From: Bog-473 sp963742035
GTDB lineage: Bacteria; Actinomycetota; Acidimicrobiia; Acidimicrobiales; RAAP-2
Assembly (NCBI GenBank): GCA_963742035.1
Contig: CAVUKH010000002.1
Span: 434,001 to 498,000, forward strand
Reading direction: 5' to 3'
DNA: 64,000 bases
Every line of letters starts with the position of its first letter. The first letter of the stretch is position 1. The notes below the pieces were generated by a model. It searched no databases and had not been told where the DNA came from. It saw only the letters and a program-made list of their open reading frames with translations. This document shows positions 8,295-15,488 of the stretch, piece by piece. The position numbers and the translations under genes were made by a program.

Positions 8295-8391
8295 GCCCGG
8301 GCGGTGTCCGCGTTGCGAGGTGGGTGTTCTTTGCCGTGACGTTCGTCGACCCGTGCACTGTTCGTCCGAACGGCACGCCCAGCCCCCTCCT

Positions 8392-8397
8392 TAGACT
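8392..8397 (+). promoter_or_regulatory. -10-like hexamer TAGACT (leaderless)
   Basis: TAGACT lies exactly 6 nt before the ATG at 8404. No Shine-Dalgarno sequence fits in the gap, so the mRNA probably begins at the ATG. Confidence 0.5.
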
Positions 8398-8403
8398 GCT
8401 GCC

Positions 8404-9021
8404 ATGCCTCCCACCCTCGCTCAGCAGGAGCGCCAGACGCTCTGTGACCTCTTCGTCGAGCGAGGCCCGGACGCGCCCACCCTGTGCGAGGGCTGGCGGA
8501 CCGCCGACCTCGCCGCACACCTCGTCGTACGTGAACGGCGACCCGACAGCGGGCCTGGATTGATCTGGCCCCCGCTGGCCGGATACACGGAGAAGGTGCG
8601 GCGAGCGGCGCGAGACCGCGCAACGTGGGACGAGCTCGTCGCCACGGTGCGGCGCGGGCCACCGTTTCTCCTCCGTCCTTTTGACGGAGCGATGAATACC
8701 GTGGAGTACTTCATTCACGTGGAGGACGTCCGTCGCGCCCAGGACGGTTGGGAGCCGCGGCACATCTCGCCGGAGCTGGCCGATGCCCTGTGGGCGCGTG
8801 TCGGACCCAGCGGCATGGCGAAGAAGGTCGGCGCCACCGTCGTGCTCACGGCGCCGGGCCGAGCCGAGAAGCGAAGCGGGTCCGGGCCCGCACTCACGCT
8901 GGCCGGCGACCCGGGCGAGCTCACCATGTTCAGCGCCGGTCGCCAAGGGGCGGCCAAGGTCGAGATCACCGGCGACCCGGCGCTTGCGAGACAGCTCCGG
9001 GCCACGGCGCTCGGCGTCTGA
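8404..9021 (+). CDS. TIGR03085-type metal-binding protein (mycothiol/DinB fold)
   Basis: A 205-residue protein matching the TIGR03085 group of the mycothiol-dependent maleylpyruvate isomerase/DinB four-helix fold. Typical elements are ERGPDAPTLCEGWRTADLAA with HLVVRERR, and later VEYFIHVEDVRRAQ; the two His residues and the Asp/Glu of the second segment are the expected metal ligands. The family presence suggests a mycothiol-using actinobacterium. The enzymatic reaction is unknown. Confidence 0.82.
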   Translation: MPPTLAQQERQTLCDLFVERGPDAPTLCEGWRTADLAAHLVVRERRPDSGPGLIWPPLAGYTEKVRRAARDRATWDELVATVRRGPPFLLRPFDGAMNTVEYFIHVEDVRRAQDGWEPRHISPELADALWARVGPSGMAKKVGATVVLTAPGRAEKRSGSGPALTLAGDPGELTMFSAGRQGAAKVEITGDPALARQLRATALGV

Positions 9022-9088
9022 TTCCGGAGGAACGCGATCACACACCCCCGGCTGGGACGGGGGCCGAGAAACGAGAAGGAACGATGGG

Positions 9089-9763
9089 ATGAGGCAACCC
9101 TCCGCGACGGACGCGTTGAGAAGGCTCGACCCCCTTGTCGGTGAGTGGATGTTGGAGGCGTCGCCGCCGGGCGGCGAGCCCTGGCCGGGCGGCGGGCGAT
9201 CCACGTTCGAGTGGCACCCCTCCGGCGCGCATCTGCGGCAGCGCACGGTGGTCGAGCTGCCGGAGGGCACCAACAGCCTGTCCATCATCGGATGTGACGC
9301 CACCAACGGGACCTTCTTCCAGCTCTATTCGGACGAGCGTGGGGTGTGTCGTGTCCACGAAATGGGCATTGGCGCCGGCGAATGGCGACTCTGGCGAGTC
9401 GGTGCACCCTTCTCGCAGCGCTTCACCGTCACTCTGAGCGACGACGGGAACTCCATGCTCGGCCGCTGGGAGATGTCAGAGGACGGAATCCATTACGAGA
9501 CCGACTTCGATCTGGCCTACCGCAGGGGCTGCCATAGGCACGACGACTCCGCTGACGGAGTGCGCCCGGTCCGTTGCACCATGGCTCCAAGCTCTATTCG
9601 AGCTCTTTCCATTTCTCCCGCCCGAAGAGCCGTCCGAAACGTGCCGTCAGGGATGGCCCTTCGTCGCGTGCGGTATCAGGATGCAACACGAGACTCCCGC
9701 TCGGGGCGGGGAGGTCGGCGACTTCGTCATCTGTCAGGGAGCAACGAACAAGGGTCGTCGTGA
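9089..9763 (+). CDS. small lipocalin-like conserved protein with unusual C-terminal tail
   Basis: The first 150 or so residues (MRQPSATDALRRLDPLVGEW, then GGGRSTFEW, and ERGVCRVHEM, ending at DFDLAYRR) look like a small conserved beta-barrel family I know only as uncharacterised, usually about 150 residues. Here the frame stays open for another 70 or so residues of low-complexity Arg/Ser-rich sequence and runs 170 nt into the antisense of the PRC-barrel gene. A lost stop codon or a sequencing frameshift near 9525 is likely. GAGAAGGA precedes the ATG at 9089. Confidence 0.65.
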   Translation: MRQPSATDALRRLDPLVGEWMLEASPPGGEPWPGGGRSTFEWHPSGAHLRQRTVVELPEGTNSLSIIGCDATNGTFFQLYSDERGVCRVHEMGIGAGEWRLWRVGAPFSQRFTVTLSDDGNSMLGRWEMSEDGIHYETDFDLAYRRGCHRHDDSADGVRPVRCTMAPSSIRALSISPARRAVRNVPSGMALRRVRYQDATRDSRSGRGGRRLRHLSGSNEQGSS

Positions 9764-9950
9764 TGTCGGTGATCTGGTCGCGATCGACAAACCTCAGTCC
9801 GTGTGGGGTCTTGACGGCAATGCCGTCGAAGAGATCCTCCTCCGGGATTTGCAGCACGTGCTCGACGGACCCGAACTCGGAGTTTGTCGCACTCAGCACG
9901 GGAGTACCGACCGACAAGGCCATGTAGGAAATCGGGCGACCTTCATTCAC
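9594..9950 (-). CDS. PRC-barrel-like protein
   Basis: A 118-residue protein whose N-terminal 75 residues (ALSVGTPVLSATNSEFGSVE, then DLFDGIAVKTPHGLRFVDRD) look like a PRC-barrel: a short beta-barrel found in ribosome-maturation and surface proteins. The start is a GTG at 9950 preceded by GAGAGGGG on the minus strand; the internal ATG at codon 10 is an alternative. No partner domain is present. Its 3' end overlaps the tail of the convergent gene. Confidence 0.65.
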   Translation of the reverse strand: MNEGRPISYMALSVGTPVLSATNSEFGSVEHVLQIPEEDLFDGIAVKTPHGLRFVDRDQITDITTTLVRCSLTDDEVADLPAPSGSLVLHPDTARDEGPSLTARFGRLFGREKWKELE

Positions 9951-10207
9951 GGACGACCCCTCTCTGCGTGTCTCCCAAATCTACCCAAACGCGGTCTGCT
10001 CGCCCCGGGGACCGTGACGTCGACACCTTCCTGTCGCGTGCGACGAGCCTGACAGTCGGGGACGTGAAGCACCGTCGTCCCGGGGCATGAGCACTCAGCC
10101 CTTTCGCCAGCGGGCCAGGGGTCGCAGCGGCAGCGGTCTCTTGGCCGAAATGTGCCTACCATCAGGAGACAGGTGGAGTCGGTTGCCACCGGCAAGGAGC
10201 TGCCTGC

Positions 10208-10642
10208 ATGTTTGGTCGTCAGAGAGAACAACCGGACGGCGAGGAAGGGCAGATTCCGGTCGACGCCACCCTCGAGGGTGATATCGCTCGAGTCGAAGAG
10301 GCGGTCGCGGGCTACCTCGAAGATCCGACCGATGCGACTCGGCAGGGACTCCTCGGGGCGTTGGAGACGCTCGATGACCAGACCGAGCAAAGCGACGCCT
10401 ACGGAGGGTCGGTGATCGGCTCGGCCGCGTTGGGCTACGCCTCGAAGGGTGAGGTGCTCGGCGAGACGAGCATCGATGCAGTGGTCGACGAGGTGCCGAG
10501 CGCGGAGTTGCGCGCGCAGTTGACCCTCGTCAAGGCGGCCAAGGACGAGGTACGGGGGCCCACCTCCGACACCCTTGCCTCTCTGCGAACAGCCCTGACG
10601 GGCCTGGCGGAGACCCGGAAACAGGGGCAGGCGAAACCCTGA
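10208..10642 (+). CDS. hypothetical protein
   Basis: A 144-residue acidic, mostly helical protein I do not recognise. It has no signal peptide or membrane segment. A small Gly/Ala/Ser stretch (GGSVIGSAALGYASKG, about residues 64-79) separates two helical halves. AAGGAG lies about 9 nt before the ATG. It stands alone between a PRC-barrel gene and an ArsR operon. Confidence 0.65.
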   Translation: MFGRQREQPDGEEGQIPVDATLEGDIARVEEAVAGYLEDPTDATRQGLLGALETLDDQTEQSDAYGGSVIGSAALGYASKGEVLGETSIDAVVDEVPSAELRAQLTLVKAAKDEVRGPTSDTLASLRTALTGLAETRKQGQAKP

Positions 10643-10867
10643 TCTCGCTCCATCGTCTCGCGGCGACTCACCCGGCACCACGATCGTGCGCGGTGACACG
10701 GGTGCCCACCGTGGCACACCTGGGCCCGAAAGCCTGATTGAGCCGAGCCCGTACGACACCGACGCTGCCGACCGACGGCGCCCCTGTCGAGGTCGGGTGC
10801 CAGGCCACGAGGCCCAGGTCCGGCCGGTCGAACCGACCGTCGCCCCGGCCAACGCCCTTGACGGTTC

Positions 10868-10907
10868 ACTTACCGTAAGTTAAAACTTACGGTAAGTGAA
10901 AACTTAC
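10868..10907. promoter_or_regulatory. ArsR operator array overlapping the start codon
   Basis: Two perfect palindromes, ACTTAC-C-GTAAGT (10868-10880) and ACTTAC-G-GTAAGT (10885-10897), are followed by a third ACTTAC half-site (10902-10907). The ACTTAC units start at 10868, 10885 and 10902, exactly 17 bp apart. Together the first two form a perfect 17-bp inverted repeat with a 2-nt centre. The GTG start at 10896 lies inside the array, so repressor binding would block transcription initiation at the gene start. Confidence 0.75.
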
Positions 10908-11222
10908 TCTGAAGCCCTCAGCGCACTCGGCGACCCGACGCGACGGGCCATCTTCGAGCGGCTCGGAGAGAGACCGTTGGCCGTGGTCGAGCTGGCCGCG
11001 CTCGTTCCGGTGAGCCGGCCAGCGGTGTCGCAGCACCTCAAGGTCCTGAAGGAGGCCGGCCTGGTCATCGACGTCCAGCACGGGACACGACGGATCTACA
11101 GCGTCGACCCCGAAGGGATCGCGGCGCTGCGTGACTACCTGGACCGGTTCTGGCCCACGGCCCTGCACGCCTTCAAGAAACGAGTTGAGCAACACCGAGA
11201 GCAGGAGGAGAAGAAGGAATGA
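10896..11222 (+). CDS. ArsR-family transcriptional repressor
   Basis: A 108-residue winged-helix regulator, second of its type here: LSALGDPTRRAIFERLGERP at the N-terminus and VSRPAVSQHLKVLKEAGLV at the recognition helix. The GTG at 10896 is the only start that gives the complete N-terminus, and it lies within its own operator with no Shine-Dalgarno site. A leaderless message from the AAACTT hexamer (10883-10888) is plausible. Its stop overlaps the next gene by 4 nt (ATGA). Confidence 0.9.
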   Translation: MKTYSEALSALGDPTRRAIFERLGERPLAVVELAALVPVSRPAVSQHLKVLKEAGLVIDVQHGTRRIYSVDPEGIAALRDYLDRFWPTALHAFKKRVEQHREQEEKKE

Positions 11223-11710
11223 CGGAGACCCTGACCGCTGTGACCACGTCCATCACCGTTGACGCTCCGATCGAGGTTGCGTTCGAGGTCTTCACCGAGG
11301 ACATGGGGAGCTGGTGGCCGCCGGACCACCACATTCTGCAGGCGCCGCTGGCGTCCATGGTGTTCGAGCCGCGGACCGGTGGACGTGTCTATGACGTGGG
11401 AGAGGACGGGAGTGAGTGCCAGTGGGCTCGAGTCCTCGCCTACGAGCCGCCGCAGCGTGTGGTCTTCAGTTGGGACATCAGCTTGCAGTGGCAGGTCGAG
11501 TCGAATCCCGATCGGACGAGCGAGGTCGAAGTCCGTTTCGTTCCTCAGGGTCCCAACAGCACGCGGGTCGAGTTGGAGCACCGGCACCTGGACCGCCATG
11601 GTGAGGGCTGGGAAGGGATGCGCGAGGCAGTGGGCTCACCCGAGGGTTGGGGCGCTGGCCTGCAGCGCTTCGCCCGTCACGTCGAGCACGCCGGCTCGCT
11701 CGATCGATGA
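11219..11710 (+). CDS. SRPBCC (AHA1/START-like) domain protein
   Basis: A 163-residue START-like fold: SITVDAPIEVAFEVFTEDMG then SWWPPDHHIL and RVVFSWDISLQW. It is translationally coupled to the ArsR gene (ATGA overlap), giving the same gene order as the pair at 2489-3258. Ligand unknown. The shared WWPxDH motif of both SRPBCC proteins suggests a common family origin. Confidence 0.85.
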   Translation: MTETLTAVTTSITVDAPIEVAFEVFTEDMGSWWPPDHHILQAPLASMVFEPRTGGRVYDVGEDGSECQWARVLAYEPPQRVVFSWDISLQWQVESNPDRTSEVEVRFVPQGPNSTRVELEHRHLDRHGEGWEGMREAVGSPEGWGAGLQRFARHVEHAGSLDR

Positions 11711-11743
11711 AGGCCGCCCCCACCGCCACGAGGGTGTCAGGGT

Positions 11744-12625
11744 TCAGCCGAAACCACCGCTCGGGATGTACGGGCGGGGCGGGCCGTCCATGCCGCGCAC
11801 CATGACCGGCCCGTAGGGCCGCAGCTCTATGCCGGCGGCCACGACCTCACGGACGGCCCACTGCTGAGCGGACGTGAGCCAGTTGACCTCGATCGTCTCG
11901 CCGGCGGGCGCTTCGGCCAACATGGCTCGGAGCACCAGCGCGGCCGAGTCCTCCTGCAGCGCGCCGAGCGTCACGATGCGCTCGTCCTTGACGACGGCGT
12001 AGCCCTGATCTCCGTGCAACAGGAGGCGGTTTCCCGGTTGGGCCAGCATCGCCAAAATGTCGACGTTGCGGACCGAGCCGCGCACGGCGCGATCGATGGT
12101 CGCGATCACCTCGAGCTCCTGTTCACCGACCTGGTCCGGCTCGTAGCGGTCGACCTCGGGAGGTCGTGTCACCGCACCGGGCCGGATGGCGCCCCAGGCC
12201 GTCACGACCGGGTGCAGCGTGAAGCCGAAGCCCGTGTAGAGAGCCATCGCCTTGGGGTCACTCGAGCACTGAATGGTCCCCGGGCTCTGTGGGTCGCCGT
12301 GCGAGACGGCGAGCTTGAGCAGCTCTCGGCCGACACCGCGTCCTTGGCGTCCCGGTACCGTCCCCAGCTGCGACAGCATCCAGTAGTCCTCCCGTACGAA
12401 GGACTGCGACATGCCCACGATGGTGTCGCCCTCCTCGGCCACCCACGATCCACCCGGGTCGGTCGCGAGGAAGTGGCGGGTGCGATCCTGCCGCCGCCGC
12501 TCGTCCTGAATCGAGTTGCCCGTGATGGGCAGCCCCGCGTTGGCTGAAATGCCGAGCAACCCGCTCTCGAACGCCGCGACGGCCGCCGGCACGTCGTCCT
12601 CCCTCATCTGCCGGAACGTCACCAT
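11744..12625 (-). CDS. double-domain GNAT acetyltransferase
   Basis: A 293-residue protein with an N-terminal GNAT domain: VTFRQMREDDVPAAVAAF at the start, and an acetyl-CoA loop GTVPGRQGRGVGRELLKL around residue 92. A second, degenerate GNAT-like half follows (residues 170-290), ending in the typical GIELRPYGPVMVRGM strand. The acetyl acceptor is unknown. It is downstream of leuD on the same strand with only a 10-nt gap. GAACGT lies 6 nt before its ATG within the leuD 3' end, so it may have its own leaderless promoter. Confidence 0.8.
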   Translation of the reverse strand: MVTFRQMREDDVPAAVAAFESGLLGISANAGLPITGNSIQDERRRQDRTRHFLATDPGGSWVAEEGDTIVGMSQSFVREDYWMLSQLGTVPGRQGRGVGRELLKLAVSHGDPQSPGTIQCSSDPKAMALYTGFGFTLHPVVTAWGAIRPGAVTRPPEVDRYEPDQVGEQELEVIATIDRAVRGSVRNVDILAMLAQPGNRLLLHGDQGYAVVKDERIVTLGALQEDSAALVLRAMLAEAPAGETIEVNWLTSAQQWAVREVVAAGIELRPYGPVMVRGMDGPPRPYIPSGGFG

Positions 12626-12635
12626 CGGACGACGT

Positions 12636-13226
12636 TCAGGCCGAAGGCAGGAAAGCGGGTCGCCCGCGCTCGAACTCGGTGATCTTGTCCACGTGGCGGA
12701 GGGACAAGCCGATGTCGTCCCAGCCGTTGAGCAGGCGTTCGCGCGTGAACTCGTCCAGCGGGAAGGTGCCGGCCAGCCCGGCCGCCGGCGCTTCGATCGT
12801 GCCGCGCGCGACGTCGATCGTGATCTCGAGCGCCGGGTCGGCGGTCACCGCATCGAGCAGGGCACGGTCGAGTTCTTCGCTGACCTGGACGGGTAGCAGG
12901 CCCTGCTTGGTCGAATTGTTGCGGAAGATGTCGGCGAAGCGCGACGACACAACGGCCTGGAAGCCGAAGTCCGTCAGGGCCCACACCGCGTGCTCGCGGG
13001 AGGAGCCGGTGCCGAAGTTGTGGCCCGCCACCAAAATGGTGGCTCCGACGAACTCGGGGTTGTTGAGCACGAAGTCTCGGTCGTCGCGCCATTCGGAGAA
13101 GAGGCCTGCACCGAAGCCGGTCCGCTCCACCCGCTTGAGCCAGTCCGACGGGATGATCTGGTCGGTGTCGACGTCCGTGCGGTCGAGCGGTACCGCCCGT
13201 CCGGTCACGATCACGATGGGCTCCAT
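12636..13226 (-). CDS. leuD: 3-isopropylmalate dehydratase small subunit
   Basis: A 196-residue swivel-domain subunit that completes the isopropylmalate isomerase with LeuC. VDTDQIIPSDWLKR near residue 20 and NFGTGSSREHAVWAL near residue 70 are LeuD signatures. The ATG at 13226 overlaps the leuC stop (TGATG), fixing the start. In this genome the LeuCD complex should also isomerise citramalate for isoleucine, because cimA is present. Length is normal for the family. Confidence 0.97.
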   Translation of the reverse strand: MEPIVIVTGRAVPLDRTDVDTDQIIPSDWLKRVERTGFGAGLFSEWRDDRDFVLNNPEFVGATILVAGHNFGTGSSREHAVWALTDFGFQAVVSSRFADIFRNNSTKQGLLPVQVSEELDRALLDAVTADPALEITIDVARGTIEAPAAGLAGTFPLDEFTRERLLNGWDDIGLSLRHVDKITEFERGRPAFLPSA

Positions 13227-14629
13227 CAGCGCAGGTCCTCCGGTGTGGCGAACGTTCCTGCCACGGCGGTGGCGGCAGCGACGGCGGGGGAGACGAGGTG
13301 CGTGCGGCCACCTCGACCCTGGCGCCCCTCGAAGTTGCGGTTCGAGGTCGAGGCGCAGCGCTCCCCCACGGAGAGCTTGTCCGGGTTCATGGCGAGGCAC
13401 ATGGAGCAGCCCGGCTCGCGCCACTCGAATCCCGCCGCGATGAACACCTTGTCCAGCCCCTCTGCCTCGGCCTGTGCCTTCACCCGGTGCGAGCCGGGCA
13501 CGGCGAGGGCGCGGAGGCCCTCGTGCACCGAGCGGCCTTCCAGGACGGCGGCGGCGGCCCGGAAGTCCTCGATGCGCGAGTTGGTGCAGCTTCCCAGGAA
13601 CACCGTGTCGACGCTGACCTCGCGCAGAGGGGTACCGGCCTGGAGCCCCATGTACGCCAGGGCCCGTTGGGCCGCTTCGCGGTCACCGGGGTCGGCCATG
13701 GCCTCGGGGTCCGGCACGCTGCCCGTGATCGGCGCCACCTGCGCCGGGTTGGTGCCCCACGTCACGTGGGGCGTGATGGTGGCCGCGTCGAGCACGACCT
13801 CCTTGTCGAACGCCGCTCCGTCGTCGCTCGGCAGCGTGCGCCAGTACGCAAGGGCGGCATCCCATTCCGCACCCTGCGGGGCACGGTCGCGGTCCTTCAG
13901 GTAGGCGAACGTCGTCTCGTCGGGCGCCACCAGCCCGGCGCGGGCGCCACCCTCGATCGACATGTTGCAGAGCGTCATCCTGCCCTCCATGGACAGGCTG
14001 CGGATGGCCGACCCCCGGTACTCGATGATGTGGCCGATGCCGCCGCCGGTGCCGATGGTGCCGATGATGGCCAGGGCCACGTCCTTGGCCGTCACACCGG
14101 GGGGGAGGTCGCCCTCGACCGTCACGGACATCGTTTTCGGGCGCACCTGCGAAAGCGTTTGCGTGGCGAGCACGTGTTCCACCTCGCTGGTCCCGATGCC
14201 GAAGGCGATCGCACCGAAGGCACCGTGCGTGGACGTGTGGCTGTCCCCGCACACGATCGTCATACCCGGCTGGGTCCAGCCCTGCTCGGGGCCGATGATG
14301 TGGACGATGCCCTGGTTGGGGTGGCCCATCGGATAGCAGGTGATGCCGAATTCGGCCGTGTTGTCGTCGAGCACCTTCAGCTGCTGGGCCGAGATGGGGT
14401 CGGCCACCGGTTGGTCGATGTCGAGGGTCGGGACGTTGTGGTCGGCCGTCGCCACGGTCAGATCGGGTCGGCGCACCCTCCGTCCGGCCAATCGCAGCCC
14501 ATCGAAGGCCTGCGGCGAGGTCACCTCGTGCAGCAGATGAAGATCGATGAAGAGAAGGTCCGGCTCGTCCGCGGCCGCATGGACGACGTGCGCGTCCCAG
14601 ATCTTCTCCGTCAGCGTGCGAGGAGCCAT
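13226..14629 (-). CDS. leuC: 3-isopropylmalate dehydratase large subunit
   Basis: A 467-residue aconitase-fold subunit carrying the 4Fe-4S cluster. The cluster cysteines are visible in FLGSCTNSRIEDF and in PGCSMCLAMNPD. The N-terminus reads TLTEKIWDAHVV, and CGDSHTSTHGAFG is the conserved substrate loop. The ATG at 14629 shares a nucleotide with the greA stop; a TTG one codon earlier is possible but less likely. It is the second gene of greA-leuC-leuD. Confidence 0.97.
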   Translation of the reverse strand: MAPRTLTEKIWDAHVVHAAADEPDLLFIDLHLLHEVTSPQAFDGLRLAGRRVRRPDLTVATADHNVPTLDIDQPVADPISAQQLKVLDDNTAEFGITCYPMGHPNQGIVHIIGPEQGWTQPGMTIVCGDSHTSTHGAFGAIAFGIGTSEVEHVLATQTLSQVRPKTMSVTVEGDLPPGVTAKDVALAIIGTIGTGGGIGHIIEYRGSAIRSLSMEGRMTLCNMSIEGGARAGLVAPDETTFAYLKDRDRAPQGAEWDAALAYWRTLPSDDGAAFDKEVVLDAATITPHVTWGTNPAQVAPITGSVPDPEAMADPGDREAAQRALAYMGLQAGTPLREVSVDTVFLGSCTNSRIEDFRAAAAVLEGRSVHEGLRALAVPGSHRVKAQAEAEGLDKVFIAAGFEWREPGCSMCLAMNPDKLSVGERCASTSNRNFEGRQGRGGRTHLVSPAVAAATAVAGTFATPEDLR

Positions 14630-15129
14630 CAACGGCCCACCGCGGTGATGTGCACCTTGAGCATGCCGCCGGGCGCCTGGTACTCGACAGCGTCCCCCGT
14701 GGCCCGCCCGATGAGGACCTGGCCGAGGGGCGAGCTGGGGGAGATGACCGGCAGGTCACCCTGGCGCTCTTCGATGGAGCCGACGAAGAAGCGCTGCGTG
14801 TCGTCCTCGTCGTCGCCTTCGTAGCGCAGGGTCACCGTGCTGCCGAGAGAGATGGATCCGTCGTCTGCGCCTGCCTCGTCGACGATCTCCACCTCTTTGA
14901 GCATCGCCTGCAGCTGACGGACGCGCGACTCCATCTTCCCCTGGGCGTCCTTGGCCGCGTGGTAGTCGCCGTTCTCGCTCAGGTCGCCCAGCGCCCGGGC
15001 CGACTCAATGGCCTGGGCGATCTCCACCCGCCCGCGGGTCGTCAGGTCCTCCAGCTCGGCCACCAGGCGGTCGTAGGTGGCCTGGGTCAGCTTGGTCGTC
15101 TCGGTCTGGTTTGCGGAAGCGTTGGTCAC
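14629..15129 (-). CDS. greA: transcription elongation factor GreA
   Basis: A 166-residue GreA that rescues backtracked RNA polymerase by stimulating transcript cleavage. The coiled-coil tip is ALGDLSENGDYHAAKDAQ (about residues 46-63), with the two acidic residues needed in the secondary channel. The C-terminal FKBP-like domain ends in VEYQAPGGMLKVHITAV. The start is a GTG at 15129 with GGAGG about 9 nt upstream. Its coupling to leuCD is unusual and makes those genes share the greA promoter. Confidence 0.96.
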   Translation of the reverse strand: MTNASANQTETTKLTQATYDRLVAELEDLTTRGRVEIAQAIESARALGDLSENGDYHAAKDAQGKMESRVRQLQAMLKEVEIVDEAGADDGSISLGSTVTLRYEGDDEDDTQRFFVGSIEERQGDLPVISPSSPLGQVLIGRATGDAVEYQAPGGMLKVHITAVGR

Positions 15130-15237
15130 GGCATGTCCTCCGGGAGGCGGATCTGCGGGCGGTGCGGTGCACTGCGCCGGCAGGGACCAAGGCTAATCGG
15201 CCCCGGGTGGGGCGTCGGTCGCCCCGTGCAGCCTTGG

Positions 15238-15266
15238 TTGACGAGACGGCTCGGCTGCGAGAGACT
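15238..15266 (+). promoter_or_regulatory. promoter of the leuB-ilvE-cimA operon
   Basis: TTGACG (15238-15243, five of six bases of the -35 consensus) is followed after 17 bp by GAGACT (15261-15266), a weak -10. Transcription would start around 15273-15276, at or just before the ATG of the leader peptide. Confidence 0.5.
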
Positions 15267-15275
15267 GTTGGGGCT

Positions 15276-15314
15276 ATGTACCGCCCCGAGCACTTCGTAG
15301 GCATTATTCACTAG
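15276..15314 (+). CDS. leader peptide MYRPEHFVGIIH
   Basis: A 12-codon ORF just before two hairpins and a terminator, upstream of leuB. It ends Val-Gly-Ile-Ile-His with the codons GTA, ATT and ATT, which are uncommon in this GC-rich DNA. Its stop (15312-15314) overlaps the first stem. This is the layout of a branched-chain amino acid attenuator in which ribosomes stall at Ile codons when charged tRNA-Ile is scarce. No Shine-Dalgarno site is visible; leaderless translation from a start near 15276 would fit. Confidence 0.6.
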   Translation: MYRPEHFVGIIH

Positions 15315-15336
15315 GCGCGCACTCTTCCCGCGCGCC
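15314..15336 (+). promoter_or_regulatory. attenuator hairpin 1
   Basis: GGCGCGC (15314-15320) pairs perfectly with GCGCGCC (15330-15336), 9-nt loop. The 3' arm overlaps CCCGCGC (15327-15333), which can alternatively pair (one G-U) with GCGTGGG (15352-15358) of the terminator. This makes hairpin 1, the antiterminator and the terminator mutually exclusive. Confidence 0.6.
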
Positions 15337-15342
15337 GTCAAA

Positions 15343-15366
15343 CCGTCCACAGCGTGGGCGGTTTTT
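15343..15366 (+). terminator. intrinsic terminator in the leuB leader
   Basis: CCGTCCAC (15343-15350), loop AGC, GTGGGCGG (15354-15361), then TTTTT (15362-15366): an 8-bp stem with one G-U pair and a U-tract. No plus-strand gene ends upstream, so its role should be attenuation of the leuB-ilvE-cimA transcript. Confidence 0.75.
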
Positions 15367-15384
15367 CAATTCCCGGCCGCATTG

Positions 15385-15435
15385 GTCGTGGCTCGGGATC
15401 AGTCGTGGCTCGGGATCAGTCGTGGCTCGGGATCA
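15385..15435 (+). repeat. three tandem copies of a 17-bp repeat
   Basis: GTCGTGGCTCGGGATCA occurs three times without gaps (15385-15401, 15402-15418, 15419-15435), all identical, between the attenuator and the leuB start. It may be a slipped-strand duplication or an array of binding sites. Confidence 0.95.
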
Positions 15436-15488
15436 CAGGACGCAATACCAACACGCAGCGACAGACGAAAGGACCACCTGGAGTGACG

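Noticed and set aside
15238..15488. T-box riboswitch upstream of leuB
   Set aside because: No specifier stem or T-box consensus is visible; the leader peptide and terminator explain the region better.
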